The position numbers and the translations under genes were made by a program. A stretch of DNA of 64,000 nt from NCBI RefSeq assembly GCF_905147045.1, contig NC_065892.1, forward strand, positions 191,001-255,000. The letters run 5' to 3'. The notes beneath the pieces were generated by a model that worked only from the letters and a program-made list of their open reading frames with translations, was not told where the DNA came from and ran no database searches. The stretch comes from Nymphalis io (taxonomy: Eukaryota; Arthropoda; Insecta; Lepidoptera; Nymphalidae). The first letter of the stretch is position 1, and each line of letters begins with the position of its first letter. Of the stretch, positions 1-13,400 are shown piece after piece.

Positions 1-991
1 GAAAGAATCGAAGAAATCGTTGATGTGGGCATCATTTGTTTTCATTCGTCTAGTCTTTACGTCGCCTATACCGAAATGCTTAAAGACGAAAGCTTAACCA
101 ATGCGTCTGCCTGCCATTACATAAGGAGTCGAAACGTGGATACTGACTTCGGGGCTAGTCCACAAATTCAAGGTCGTGAAAAACTGTTACGGGTATTCGC
201 GATAACGCTTTCGTTTATCAATCGGAAGTTGAGCTATGAACAATTTATAGTCCATTTTTTAGTTAATTTCGTATTTCCCGATAGGTACAATGTTGGTGTC
301 TTCAAATCCAGATTAAACAGGTTTCTTATAAGCAAGCGTGCTACATCTTAGACCGTGTCGATTCTTAACATTAGGCAAGTCAACGGTCAAACGCTGGCCT
401 ATTAATTGTAAAAAAAAGTTACTGCAACTAGTATAGTAATCATGGAAATTAATCGCAATATTTCAATTTCATGCATTTATTCTTTCCGTCTGTTACCGCA
501 CGATTTTATAATAATAAGTTTTACACGACACTTACGAACGATACAAGTATTACGCACAGGCGGTATGTATTTATAAAACATGTTATTCCAAAATTTCGAA
601 AGTGATTTTTTAAGGTGTTGTACTCAATAATTACGAGGTTACCGAGGCTCGCGATATACTCCTCGCTATAGCCACGAGTGTGCGAAGGTACGGTGGCATT
701 CGTCACAACTCGCAGCCTCGGGATCGGCCTCGCAGCCCTTTGAACGATGCGTCGGTCGAGAGTGAAACAAAACGAGCAGGTCACATACATAATATCGTAC
801 ACGTACGCTTTAGGTTAACATTTCCTTTTCGTTACGTTAACGTTTTTGTAATAATTTATCTACTCGGTAAACGTGACGCGCGACGTCGGCGACCGGCGAG
901 ACGTGCACTATCGGAGATCACGACTCGAGCGTCGCGGATAAACGCGTGCTCCATCGCCGCGGACCAAACGAGTGTGCATTTCGGGTCGCAG
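1..991. other. Upstream intronic or intergenic sequence with no supported gene
   Basis: Mostly AT-rich up to about 650, then rising GC toward the exon at 992. Open frames on both strands here lack coding-like codon use and do not connect by phase to the next exon. The last bases before 992 (ending tcgggtcgcag) act as a plausible 3' splice site. I see no other feature. Confidence 0.5.
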
Positions 992-1093
992 GATCCTGCT
1001 GATCCAGAACGCGCCGGAGAAGATCCCGATCGACGGGTCGCCGCCGCGCGCGCGCCGCTCGCGCGGTCGCGCCGCCGCCGCCGCCGGCGCTGA

Positions 1094-1132
<39 letters not shown>

Positions 1133-1412
1133 CGCCGCCTACCACGAGGAGGACGAGAGCGGCGGCTTCGAGACGTACCGCGCCAACCCGCCGCCGCGCC
1201 TGTCCGCGCTGGCGCGCCGCGCGTCCGACACGCGCCTGCCGCCCGCGCCGCCCGTGTACCACATCGACGTGGACCCGCTCGAGGCCGACATCCGCTCGCT
1301 GCTGGCGCTGGACGCGGCGCGCTCGCTGCCCAACCTGCGCGCCTCGCGCGAGACGCTGCTGCGCCCCCCCGCGCCCGCGCGCCCCGCCGCCCCCGCGCCG
1401 CCGCGCTCCTGA
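992..1412 (+). CDS. Terminal coding exon of an unrecognised proline-rich protein
   Basis: I do not recognise this protein. The frame enters through an AG at 990-991 (phase 2) with ILLIQNAPEKIPIDG, then an Arg/Ala-rich stretch, a run of 13 prolines coded by a CCG/GCC repeat, and an acidic segment (YHEEDESGGFETY). A conserved-looking segment follows (VYHIDVDPLEADIRSLLAL, then DAARSLPNL), and then a Pro/Ala tail up to TGA at 1410-1412. Almost every codon ends in G or C, while the antisense frames show no such bias, so the plus strand is the coding strand. The low-complexity Pro tract suggests a cytoplasmic, disordered C-terminal tail. Upstream exons are outside the window or unrecognised. An open, GC3-biased extension runs past the TGA to TAG at 1455-1457 (see findings). 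The gene is convergent with the Zasp66-like gene. Confidence 0.55.
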
Positions 1413-1457
1413 GGCCGCGCCGCGCTCACGCTGTTCCCGGACGACGCCGTGTACTAG
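1413..1457 (+). other. In-frame open extension after the TGA stop
   Basis: Fourteen sense codons follow the TGA in the same frame (GRAALTLFPDDAVY) and end at TAG. All of them end in G or C, like the upstream exon. It may be a readthrough extension, a coding end masked by an assembly variant, or chance in GC-rich sequence. Confidence 0.35.
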
Positions 1458-4341
1458 TGTGTGCGGAGTGCGCGCGCGTGTGTGTGTGCCGCCGGACGCG
1501 GATAGTGCGAGGTGCGAGGTGCGAGGTGGTCGGGGCGGAACTTGCGACGACGCGCGGGACTCGTCGTTGTTATATTTTTACTTTTCCTTCAAACAGAATA
1601 TTGCATGTCGCTTCGCGCCGAACACATCTTGGATCGTATCGAGACCTCGAGACTCGCTTTGCAGAACTATTTAGTCTTTACTGCCATGTACTGTTAAATA
1701 TATATATGTAATATTCTCATTATTATTTGAAGATCACTGTCGTATATGTTATTTTGTATCTACCTGTTTCAATATTAACACATGTAACAGCGGTTTCTGC
1801 CGTTTGTGAGTAGATACTACTACTCTGCCGATAAGATTATCTTGATCATCATCTATCACACAGATTGCATTTTTATATAAGATTATGGAAAAGAGAAAAA
1901 TATAAATTTCAGTATTACTACATGATGTGAAAGTATTTTGATAAAATTTTAATTTAATATTTATTTTGTGTGAATTTTTACACAAGCAACATTCGATTTA
2001 TATTTTTTTTTCTATATTACTAAAAACGAGTTACAGATACCGCTTATCACTAAACAGTGTCTACAAGTTATTAACGAAAACAAAATAATTACCATTTTAT
2101 TATAAATAAATAATATAATTGTCAATAATATAAGGACATTTCCTTATATGATTATTTTTAATCAATACATAAGGTCTTTAAATATAGACGCGGTGATGTT
2201 GTAATATTACAGACAGAGGGGAAGTCGGCGAGGATATTTATTTTATATTGAATGAAACACAAATCAAATTTATTTTGAATCGTAGATATAAATTAATATT
2301 GCTTATATGAATGTCTTGCATTTCAAGATATGTTTAGTCATAAGTTATTGGAATAATTGCCATAATGAATATAATCACGAACAATCGAATTTGTAAATAG
2401 TACTTAGTATTGGTGTACATAGTAACGTAATACGTAATACGTAATACGTACATACGATGTGTTAGGTTATGTAATGTGGGGTCGCTGAACCCCTGAATGA
2501 TCTCTGAAAACGTCTGACTCCCTCAAGAAAGCGAATTGCATGGATTAGAGAATGTAACAATGTTTGTTTTATGTGAGACTTATTTTGACAAGCTAAGACT
2601 TCATGTTCGCTCTAAATACTAATTTAAACCTATGTAATGAATCTATGAATGAAAAACAATTTATGATTAATCATTCAATGTAATTGTTTCATTTTCGTTT
2701 TAATCTAATTTCTAATCTGTTATCTGTGTAAGCAAAGTCCGTCCTTGTCATGAAACCCTTTTAATTATAATTTGTGATTGTTTTCTATGTAGAAGCTCAT
2801 CAAAATGTTGATTATATTGATATATATTTTTTTGTATTTATAAATTTTTGTTAACACACAGTTTAATCAGGGCCTGGCTTTGTTTCGTGTGAAATTTGAG
2901 TATGATGGTAAAATGATTTATTGTCGCAAGTGATACCATCTTCTACATATATTTTTATTATTTTCTTTGTATTGTATATCAATTAATTATCTTTAAGTAA
3001 AGGGTTCCCATCAGGCTGAGGGTATGTAAGTGCCGCATCATAAAGCACATACTCATTGTTTATTAATTTTCATTTAAAATATTTAAGTGAGATTTTAATT
3101 TAATTTCAATTTAAAACATGTACTAAAAACCTTATATATAAAAACGGATGATAGGCTTCGGTACTGTTTAATTGATCACATATTTTTAATGAAGGTTTTT
3201 ATTCTGGTAACTTTGTTGTAACTCGCCTGTAGGTGGCGCTGCATCGAACCAACTTCTATACTATTCAACTGACCGCCATCACTGGCGGTACATGCCCGGT
3301 ACACGGGCACTAGGCATATAGGCATGACGACGTCTGTCGAATTTTGCTAGTATGTTATATTTGTTAGTATCGTTTCAGTCAGGTATTTAGGTAATTAGTT
3401 CTGGAGCAAATCGATTTTATGCCTATTTAATAACTCTTAATGTGAAAAGTAATAAACCTATGCCTCGTATATATATTATATTATTAATATTTTTTCAACT
3501 CGAACATTCGTAAGGCTCTGTCAACGCAATGGTTATTCAATTTTATTTAATAATGCCTACGTGGATGACAATATGCAATTTTATGTAATTTTATTCGTAT
3601 ATACGATATAGTACAATCTCCAGTTGTATCGTAAAATATCGAAGGGTTAAGGGTCTTAATAAGTCGCGGGAAGCCGTTGGATGCGGGCAGCGCAAGATCG
3701 GCCAACGTGGAAATCCTTGGGGGAGGCCTTTGTCCAGCAGTGGACGTCTTTCGGCTGATATGATGAAGGGTCTTAACGGCTCGTCCAATCAGACGTCATG
3801 TTATAATATGCGAGGTCCATAGCACTGCAACTATATAATTTGGCCCATTGTACTCAGCGACGCAATCACTCGTATCATATACTTAAATAATAGTTGATAA
3901 CGCTGTGCGAAAAGATGTCGCGTGCAGAGGGCGGTGAGCTTAACATAGGGCGCAAGTTAATAGATGCGATTAAAATTAACTAAATATTATTTATGTTTCG
4001 TTTTAGCTTATGATCTTACACAAATATTACTTTATCACGTAATAGATAATTTATATTCTGTCATATTTTCAAATTTATTCCTTCGATCATAACTTCAAAT
4101 TTGTCTTGCTTTCTTATGAATCTTTATTTTTTTGTCTCTATCTATTAAAAGCAATATTTTGATTCGGATTTTCAAATTATATTTGCAGATTGCAAATTTG
4201 AACAAAACAAGTGAGCGTTAACGAAATCGATGATGATTGGCGTCAATTGAGGTGTTGGGCGTTAGATATAATTGCGTTGGAATAATTTGTTTTGAAACAA
4301 GTCTCTCTCATTAGTCGTTAGTTTTCACATATCGTCAATTG

Positions 4342-4407
4342 TCGCCCGCCTCGCCCGCCTCGCCCGCCTCGTCCGCCTCGCCCGCCTCGTCCGCCTCGCC
4401 CGCCTCG
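4342..4407. repeat. 9-bp tandem repeat, about seven copies
   Basis: Unit TCGCCCGCC repeated about seven times, two copies carrying a C-to-T change (TCGTCCGCC). The period is a multiple of three, but flanking sequence gives no extended open frame, so it is probably a noncoding minisatellite. Confidence 0.85.
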
Positions 4408-4727
4408 CGACTACTTAACTTCTCAACGATCTCTCTCCTACGTATTGAATCTCTTATTCTGTCTCGCCTAGCTCTCTTTCGTTACTTGTGTTCGTTTTAG
4501 CGTCCAACGTATGTACTTATAGAGGCACATAACTAAAAAATGTAATTAGATGAACAGAATCATTCTAAATGTATATATGTATATACGTTCTTATTTTATA
4601 TTATACAGGCTGTACGAAAAACTTTGTGTTAGTACCCTTTTGTAATATGTAAGGTTAAATATTTCCCTAACTATATTTAACTCAAGCGCCGTTCGTGACA
4701 CGGCAAATACAGTTGCCTCCCATACTT

Positions 4728-4990
4728 AACTTCCTCGTCGTACAGTTGTAGATCCCGAGGTTCTGGGTTTAAAACCGGGATCGAGCTAATAAGAAGTGAA
4801 GGGCGTTTTGTCCAAAAACATAAGTTAAACAATAAGTTGGCAATGTTTACACTCCCGTGTCCCGCGCGTGATGTCAGACCGGTTGTGTCTGATTGCTGTT
4901 CCATCGGAATATGAAGGAATAGAGATTGCATATGTATTCGTGCAACACGTGGTCACTGTGATATCTCGTGCGCGTGGAATCATTAGGGAG
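4728..4990 (+). mobile_element. tRNA-derived SINE, family A (degenerate copy)
   Basis: Shares with the copy at 24095 the order: tRNA-like B box (ggttctgggtttaaaacc), an 'aataagaagt' stretch, 'gtttacactcccgtg', 'gtgtctgattgctgtt', and a tail with 'gcaacacgtggtcactgtgatatctc'. The A-box end is eroded. A short open frame inside it is a by-product. Confidence 0.75.
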
Positions 4991-7080
4991 GACAACATCA
5001 CCCTCTCGTACTCGAAGCAACTTTACTCTCGTAACCGTAGAAAATTAATCTGTGATCCGCTTTTGCAACTCGAGGCTCGGTGGAGGAAACGCAGTGCTTA
5101 CAAAAGACATGTTGATTAGAGTGGGGGGGGGGGAATAGACAAAAGGCAATACGTCTTGTCGCGAAGGGTATGAATGAAGGAAATGTATATAAATCGTTGA
5201 CAGATTACCTCCGGTTATTGTGTTGTATAAATTATTCTAATAACACCGGAGTCTGAATATACTTTTTTTTAAAAGGGTACAATATTTTTCGGACGGCCTT
5301 TATAATACCAATTACCTACTTTGCACCATAATGTCGAAACTAATTATATAGTTATGTACAAAATATACTTTTGCGAAGTTTATAAATTAAGTTCATTGTG
5401 TAAGTCGCAGACTCACTTCATCGATAGCTTATTGAAGCGTGATATACAAAATTATTTACATATATAGGAACTTAATATACTTTATTCGAGTTATTTTTTT
5501 AAACGAAGTCACGGCGTACAAACTATTGTATTACTTACACATAATATTATCTCAAATCGATGTAAATTTATATTTTAAAGTATACGCTAACAGATGAAAT
5601 TAATTACTCGCGTGTAGTGTCATTTGAAATAATTAAGCTTTGTTAAGTAGAATATCCTCAACGGTTAAAGGTTATGAGTTTTCTTTATTAATACGCGTGC
5701 ACGGTTAGCCAGCGTCATATACCATAGTAATCAATAACTCTAAAGTGTAAAATTAATTTTGTCGATGATTATACATATATTAGTTATATGGTATGTTTAT
5801 TTAATAGAAAAATATATATAATTTGATCGGGATATTATAATATTAATTCGCATAGAGTTCCTGCTAGTCGGTCTGTGAAGCCACAAGTCTTCAGATACAT
5901 TACCGCCATTTGTAACGAGTTCGCGAGCCGTCGGCCGTGACGTCACACGGGCTCGCCGCACGCAGGACAGTCGCGCGCGGTCCGCTGTAAACTAATCTTA
6001 AACTATCGTGACAATATTATACAAACTATCTCTTATCAAATCGTTCCGTTGGGAGGCGAAGTGCCTCTTGTCCAAACCCAACGATCAAAGTTGCCATTAC
6101 GTTTAGATAGTCACTATGAAAAGATAATAATATCGTGTCTGTAGGTAGATAGAAATTTTAAATACATTCGACTTTTGGTGCTAAGCGATCGGAGACTTTC
6201 TTTTCTATGTAAACATACTGAGAGTTGTAAAAACGACATTCTATATGAGTTTGTGTAAATGTAGCGTGAGAAGTGTTTATTTGTAAAACTATTTTAATTT
6301 TAATATTGTATTGTATATTTTGTTTTAAATAATTCAACTCGAACATCACTCGAAGTATTGTCACATCACATGTATGACGTTGTTTTGTTCACTAGTCGAA
6401 TAGACGCCATGTTGTAATGTTACGAGATTTTGCGAATATCGTTTGGAAGGTGACAACGAGGACATTCGGAACTTTGTGCTGTTTTTCAATTGGAACGTTA
6501 TTCGCAGAAATATGGACATGTTTATAACAACCCTGCTGCACTGCGGTGCCATGTACCCTACACGTGTTGGTGATGTTGCTCCTATGATTTTGCTAAGATA
6601 GCAGACGAGCCAACCCCCTCACAGAACCCCCCCCTCCCCGAGTACATAATGCTGTGCTATGAATAAATTCCAAAGCATTTTGTTTATTGAACGTTCAAAT
6701 AATGTAGTTAGTGCCTTATTTAATAATTATGTTTTAACGATTGTATGCAATCTGTTACTTTGTTGACATAAAACGCTTATTATGTTTGTATTGTCCGACG
6801 TGCCCGCGAGTGCGCGTCGTGTGTGACGTATGATTGTGATATAAGTTAATTATTGTTTTTCTTTTGCTCAAAATTATTTTCTCCGTTTGATGTGTACTTA
6901 TCGTTCGTGAAATTTGTAAGACTGTATTTAATTTTGTTACGTAAAATTGTTGAATCCAGGTTATAAATATAGTTATTTTGAGACTATCCGACTATTTATT
7001 TATCAATACTCATGCAATAAGTAATAAGGATAAGGCGACAACTCGCTCATATAAAACAGGTTTTACATAAAAATAAATAA

Positions 7081-7086
7081 TTTATT
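7081..7086 (-). terminator. Candidate poly(A) signal of the Zasp66-like gene
   Basis: TTTATT on the plus strand reads AATAAA on the minus strand, about 320 nt beyond the stop at 7404. A second candidate lies at 6995-7000. No transcript evidence is available. Confidence 0.4.
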
Positions 7087-7403
7087 TGAAAATGTTCGAA
7101 TCTCATTCTCGTGCCCCCGGCGAGTTGGGGGCGAAGTGACTAGACGGTACACTCAACATTTCTTACAGCATTATGTATACATTATATAGTATTTCTGTAC
7201 AAAGATACCAACACTTAGTAATAAACGATTATAGTTACATTGTAGTTACATTCCTAATTATTTTAAATAAATAATATCGCTAATACTCGAGTATTAGAAA
7301 ATCCACCGAAAAATAATATGACACACTTTGGGAGCGTTAAATGTTAGCATCCTAAATATAATTTGTTAGCCTTGCAGTTACAGACGGGCCCGACCAGTCC
7401 GAC

Positions 7404-10400
7404 CTAGGCCTGCGCGTCGCCCAGCACGTGGTACATGAGGCGCTTGAAGGAGTTCGACTGCTGGATGTGCTCTTCTTGCAACGAGTTCACCTAAACATAT
7501 GTAAAAATGAAGTGTCGGTCTGATACTGTGCTCGCCAAAGGCCTCGTCTCCTCTCAAAGAGAAGCTTTACTCCAACGGGTCGGTGGATACACACGTGGCA
7601 GAATTTTGTCCCCCACGTGCAGGTTTCCTAACGATATTTTTCTTTACCACCGAGCACGACTTTGATTATAAACATAAATAAAGCACAATGGTGTTCTGAC
7701 TACTGGGCCGTTGGGGCCGAGCCCAAAATACAACATTATATTTGCTTAGTTTAAACAGGAAGAGAGATGAACAAATGAAGTTAAGCGGCACCGCCGCCTA
7801 CACATAGTTGGTCTAAGAAAAAATAACCATCGTTTTTTTTTTGTTGTATTAGTTAAATAGGTGACTGATTACTGGTTAGGTGGAGTAGTCATTTGTCCTC
7901 CCGGAAAATATATTAAAAACAAAATTCCTTACATCACCAATGTTCTACTGACCATGGGAACTAAGATGTTCTATCCCTCGAGCTTTTAGTTACACTAGCT
8001 CACTCACCCTTCAAATCGAAACGCACAAATACCAAGTACTGTTGTTTGGCGGTAGAACCTGCACCAAGTAAATGTGCCTAACTACAATGCCATCAATTAT
8101 TTTTGTATTAACGTTGAAAGGACAACTTCAAACGAGAAAGCACCATGTCCTGGCATCAAATTAGAGGTGTACCTTCCTAATGTGGTCACTAGTAATGTGT
8201 AAATAGAACACTCATATCACAATGCGAGATAATTCATGGCTACTTACGAAGGTCGTTTGTTTTCCTTTTAGATTCGCGTTCGGCTGTTTCATAGGTTTCG
8301 GAGTCGGCGCCGGTCCCTGGTGATAATATAAACATGTGTTCTTTGAAAAATGTATATGTTTTGCATTCATTAAAGTCCAAACAATCTCTAATGGTATCTT
8401 CGGCCCGCTTATAAATGATTTGTGAATGTGCTCGCTTTGAAGTTCTGATTCCAGCTGATTCGAACTCATTTTGTCGAGATAACTTTATTGTCGATTGAAC
8501 TTTTCGGTTGTTTGCGTCTATCGGCGATGAAATTGCCCGACGAGGTCTATTTTCGTCCGAAACCGAACTCGACTTCATCCACAAAACCGAAGATTAAAAC
8601 GTTTGAAGGATTGTTTTTTCAATTTGTTACCCGTCTCGGCCGCACGGATAAAATGAAGATAGCAATTTGCATAAATTCTTTTTTTTCTCTGAATTTAGTA
8701 AACTACGAATTTCTTTTTCAGTAAAATTTCGACAACGGTCAAACTTTCTGACCTATGAAAAACGGCCGAAGCGGAGACTTCGGTCGGGCCCTACCGCAGG
8801 TCTAGTAATCGGAAGGTATCAAATGTGCAGAGAGGTACTCACTTTGGCGAGCGGCTCGAAGAGCTTGTGCTGCACGGGCGCGGCGGGCGGCGCGGGGGCG
8901 GGGGGCGCGGCGAGCGGGGGGGCGGGGGGCGCGCGCGCGGGGCTGCGGCGCGGCCGGATTAGTGCGGTTAGCGGCGCGAGCGGTTAGGGGGGGCAGTACT
9001 AACATTAACGGGGTACGGTGAGTTCGCTACCTTAATATTAACTTATTATATACTCTAGTTACATATATTGGTGGCGTGGCCACGAGGAGCACGCTCCATG
9101 TTTTTAATTTAGCAACATGTCGACGAGATCACAGAGAGAAGTTCGGGACAGTCGAAGAAGTAGCACACAAAAGTAAAGAAGCGTTAATGCGTAGTGTGAG
9201 ATGGGCGTCGACGGTTGTTTTGGCCGCGTTTCTAGTAAAACACTTGCCTCTTGACTACGTGCGGCCGCCCGTAATAGCCGTTAGAGCTGAGCAAAGAAAT
9301 ATTTTATTAAATTACGTGATTTCGGCGATCCCAAGTTCTTCTGATCTTCATAACTTAAACATAAGTCCAATATCATTATAAAGGGTACCTTCTGCGATTG
9401 TAACATTAGGAGATAATAAATTGATTCTTTCCGAAGCAATATTTGTGGTTTGCTGTAACTTTAATTTTTGCATAGGTCGTGCCTCAGAGGCTGTTCATCT
9501 TTTATTCGGTTCTTCTGCTTGAAAGCCATCCGCATTCATACCTAACACTGAACTATTATCGCTCCGCGATACACTGGCTGAGCTGAGGCTGAGCAAAAAT
9601 AACACAATTTACTTTCATCTACCCATAAATTGGTCTGTGGCTTAGCTAATAAATTATAAATATTTTAGAGTATGAAAAAAACTTTTAGCTCTTATTAATT
9701 AATTTATTTTATATTTTGTTTCCACAACTTCCAAATAAAAAAAAAATTACGCATCCAACAACATCCATACTCAAGTTTGTTTTTCATCCAGAAATATGTT
9801 TTTTTTATTCTCCATAAATATTATAATTTCATCTGTACTTACATCTCGTCACGCTTACATAATAAGTTGTGAATTTTAAATTATGCGAATTCTTCTTATT
9901 TTATGTGCTGTTTTTGCTCATAAAATTTACAGTAAATTTAATATGAAAAATAACGTATATTATCATATAGGCAGTAGTAAGAACTACTTTGTACACAATT
10001 TCTTCTCTGTCTAATTTAAAGTCTCATTCGCAGCACTTTTACTTCTGTTTGTTTTTAACGTAATCATGTTTAGCAACATTTTCATTACACGGCCAAATAG
10101 GTCTCATTGTTTACATAAACTCCTAGCTACTTCTGAATTGCAACTCATCATTTCATTCCAACATTCATATGCACCTATATGAACCGTTTTATCTTCCTAA
10201 CGATATATTTTATTTGCTACACACATAATCTCTTTTAGAATTCTTGCAAATCTATCCTTCTCTTAAACGCAAGATAATTGTGCGAGAGATTTACTGCTGA
10301 ATTAAATGTAAGCTTTAAAAAAAAAGTATGCTGCAAAAAGAAATCTTCATTTGGAGGGATTTTACAGTCTTTGAAACAGTCTTACGCCTTATCATCAGAT

Positions 10401-13400
10401 AAAAGACTTATTAAAGTCAATATTGGGCGAGTCGGGAAGCAACTCTTAACAGTTACGTTCAAAGTTTGTGAGCTAATAGTGTGCGTATGAATTATGAATC
10501 AACGTCATCATTTTGTACAGGAATCGAACCTGTCACGTATCGGTCATTACGCACTCAACATATTCGCCAATCAAAATACACGGAAATGTAAAAAGTGTTG
10601 CATAAAACCACAAGTGAAGTTTTTAACGTACACCTAGTACGTGTAGTTAAATGTTCGCTATTTTCGTTTGGCAAGCAGCCATGATCTTGAAATTCAGTTC
10701 TAAGATGAGCATTTCTTGTAATGACCTTCAGTGTTTTTCAAAGCGATTTGTACTAAATGGCGAGGAAGGAATTGCTGAAGTATGTTTCATGGATCGATTC
10801 TTATATTAAATACTCACGGCAGAGGCGATGTCTGCTGTCTGATCGAGTTGGCAATGTTTTGCTCAGAGTATAGGTTGATCGGCGAGTTGAACTGCTTGTG
10901 CACCACCTGGACCGACAATGTTATCAACGCCGGGCAATCACTTAGCAGAAGAAACACTTTCGACGTTGTTATCATACATGATGTACTAGTACAGTTATTA
11001 TTACAAGTTGATACATTTATCGACAGTCATAATTTGTCTCAAAATAAATAACGATTAAATTTAATCAAGTAAATTCTAATTGCTCTCAAAATGTATTTGA
11101 GATTTGAAATAAGAATTTAGTTAAAACGAACTGTACACTGATGAGAAAACCAACCGCAGAAAACAAGATGGCGTATAGACAGATGATGGTAATGATTGAT
11201 AATTCACTGATATTCATTATCAATGTTTTAAATAGCTAAAGTTTAATGTTTTGGCGATAATGATAGGTGATAGTCTATTGTTCAATATATCAGTGAATCC
11301 TCAAGAGTAACGAATCAAAACGAATCGTTCTTTAAAGAAGTTTCAATGCAATCATGCTAAAGCCGTCTAAGCATTTCACACAGTTCCGTCAACCACCTTG
11401 TTCGAATCTTCACCGACCACTCGCTGCAACACCGACTCGGCCACCTGGGTTTTTGTCAAAAATCTACATGTTACAAATGTGCACGAACGTATACACTATA
11501 GCTTGTGCTTTTATTACATCAGCGGGCTATGAAGAATTCCTCAGCAGGAGTTAACTTCGACATATCATTAATGTAAATTAAGCGTTCCCATTGAATATAA
11601 TTATACACATATACTATAATTATACACATTACCGACAAATACACAAAATAATCTTAATTTGTAAAGACAGTATTGCTCCAAGCTGAGTGAGATATTTGTA
11701 CAGAAGTGTGAAATTGTAGTGCGCGCGCGCATGCGAACTGGAGGTGTATCTGACAAGTGTTAACTGTAAGGAAGCCGAGGCCTCTAAGATAATTTGATAA
11801 TGTATTCGTGATAACACAGCTGCTTTATCGATGCATTTTATCTTTACATTGGAATGCATCTATCAGAATAGAGATATAACAAAATAAAGAAACTGTGCAG
11901 CTCAGTAAGCAGGCGGCAGTACCTTCTGCCTCATGATGGTGTCGCGGTAGTCGTGGTGCGGCGGCGCGCGCATGGCGGGGTTGGGGTGGTGGCGCAGGTA
12001 GCTCTCCGTGGGGCCGGGCTCGCGCCGCACCTTGGCGCCCGGCAGCACCAGCGGCGTCGTGCGGTACGGCTGCGGACACATCACACTGCTAGCTGAACAT
12101 GCCCCGACCTTACTTGCGAAACGATGTTTCTCTCTTTCTGACGTCAAGGATCAGATTCGAAAGTAGTTGACACAGCATTGTTTAACGAATCACTCCCTGC
12201 CTAAACAACATTTATACGTGAGGCCGATAATTTTTCAAATCAAATTGATAACAACGGTCGTCTCTGACCACAGACATCTGTAGGTATTGTAAGAATTACA
12301 AGTCATTCTTTACCCTCTAGGCCCTAGGAAATTATTTCGTTGTGTTTGTTCATACATACACTTAATCTCTCGTCCCCAATCATCCCCAAACGGGAACAAC
12401 CATACAAAATATTAATATTTAGCTGACGAGTGACTTATGACGTGGTAATGAACCCACCCTGCCTACTACGCGTGGGTATCCATACCATTTACTACCACCA
12501 TTGTATCTACAATATAGCAGCCATAGTGATTAAACAAATATAGGTACACGAATATACAATATATGTAGTTTGGTATGTAGTTATACGTTGAACGCGTTCG
12601 GTTGACGTGACGCGTCTAATTTTATGCGAGGTTATTTTATGTGGGTTATGATTTCTGACACGATTTCGTTATATTTGCGATTATTTGATCTGATGTAGGT
12701 CGCGGCCACTTTAAATATATCTCAGACGAGCTGGTCGAGGTGCCACACACGTACGTAAGTACGCAACATACTCCTCCGTTATTGCTTTAGTCTCTAACTG
12801 ACCTCAACTATTAAGAAACAACATGCCTTTGTAACAGTTTAATGAATGTTGTAGTTAAAATGAAGCAGCACAACAACACCGTGATACATTAACGACGGCA
12901 AGTACTGTTTCTGTATCCGAAAGCGTGAACTGTGCCATTGGAACAAGCTTCGACGTTTATTTCCGTCCGGTGAATGTTTACAAAGTCGTAGCTTTAGCCG
13001 CTGACGCAATGTTTTACGTTAAATTTGATATCATATAGCTTTTCATTGCCATTTGTTTAACAATAACAAAATATATTATTTGCAGATTATTAGAGATCTT
13101 CCTAGAGATTTTTAAGACATACTGATATTAAATGTAATCTTTCAGAATATGTTTTAAAAGTGAATGCCTGTAAATGTCCCACGGATGAGCAAAATCCTTG
13201 TTCCCTCTTGTGAAGAAACTTTGGAGTTTATTACACCATCCTGCTTCGAAACGGATCGTTGGATACACATTTGGCGGAATTTACATAAACAGCACATCAC
13301 GAGATGAATTATAAACACAAATAAGCGACATGAACAAATACCAGTCACTTGACTTTATGGAGTTGGCTCAAAGGATCTTGTACCACCTACATATGAATGT

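Larger units (their letters stand above)
1458..7080. other. Convergent intergenic region and likely long 3' UTR
   Basis: No gene is supported. It holds a (gt)n/CG-rich stretch just after the stop, a 7-bp tandem repeat (acgtaat, about 2425-2450), and a fragment of SINE family B near 3690-3760. It also holds a 9-bp tandem repeat at 4342-4407, a SINE family A copy at 4728-4990 and a poly-G run near 5126. AATAAA motifs at 2105-2110 and 6662-6667 are possible poly(A) signals for the gene at 992-1412, unproven. Confidence 0.5.

Noticed and set aside
918..1429. Minus-strand frames opposite the Pro-rich exon
   Set aside because: Antisense shadows of GC3-rich plus-strand coding. Composition is Arg/Ala/Gly low complexity.
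3690..3770. A separate gene on the minus strand near 3591-3788
   Set aside because: The frame overlaps a repeat with 'gaggcctttgtccagcagtggacg', a dispersed-element signature.
9076..9381. 101-codon open frame (MATRSTLHVFNLATCRRDHRE...) in a Zasp66 intron
   Set aside because: No family recognised, no GC3 signature like neighbouring exons, no clear splice or poly(A) context. Treated as chance unless transcripts appear.
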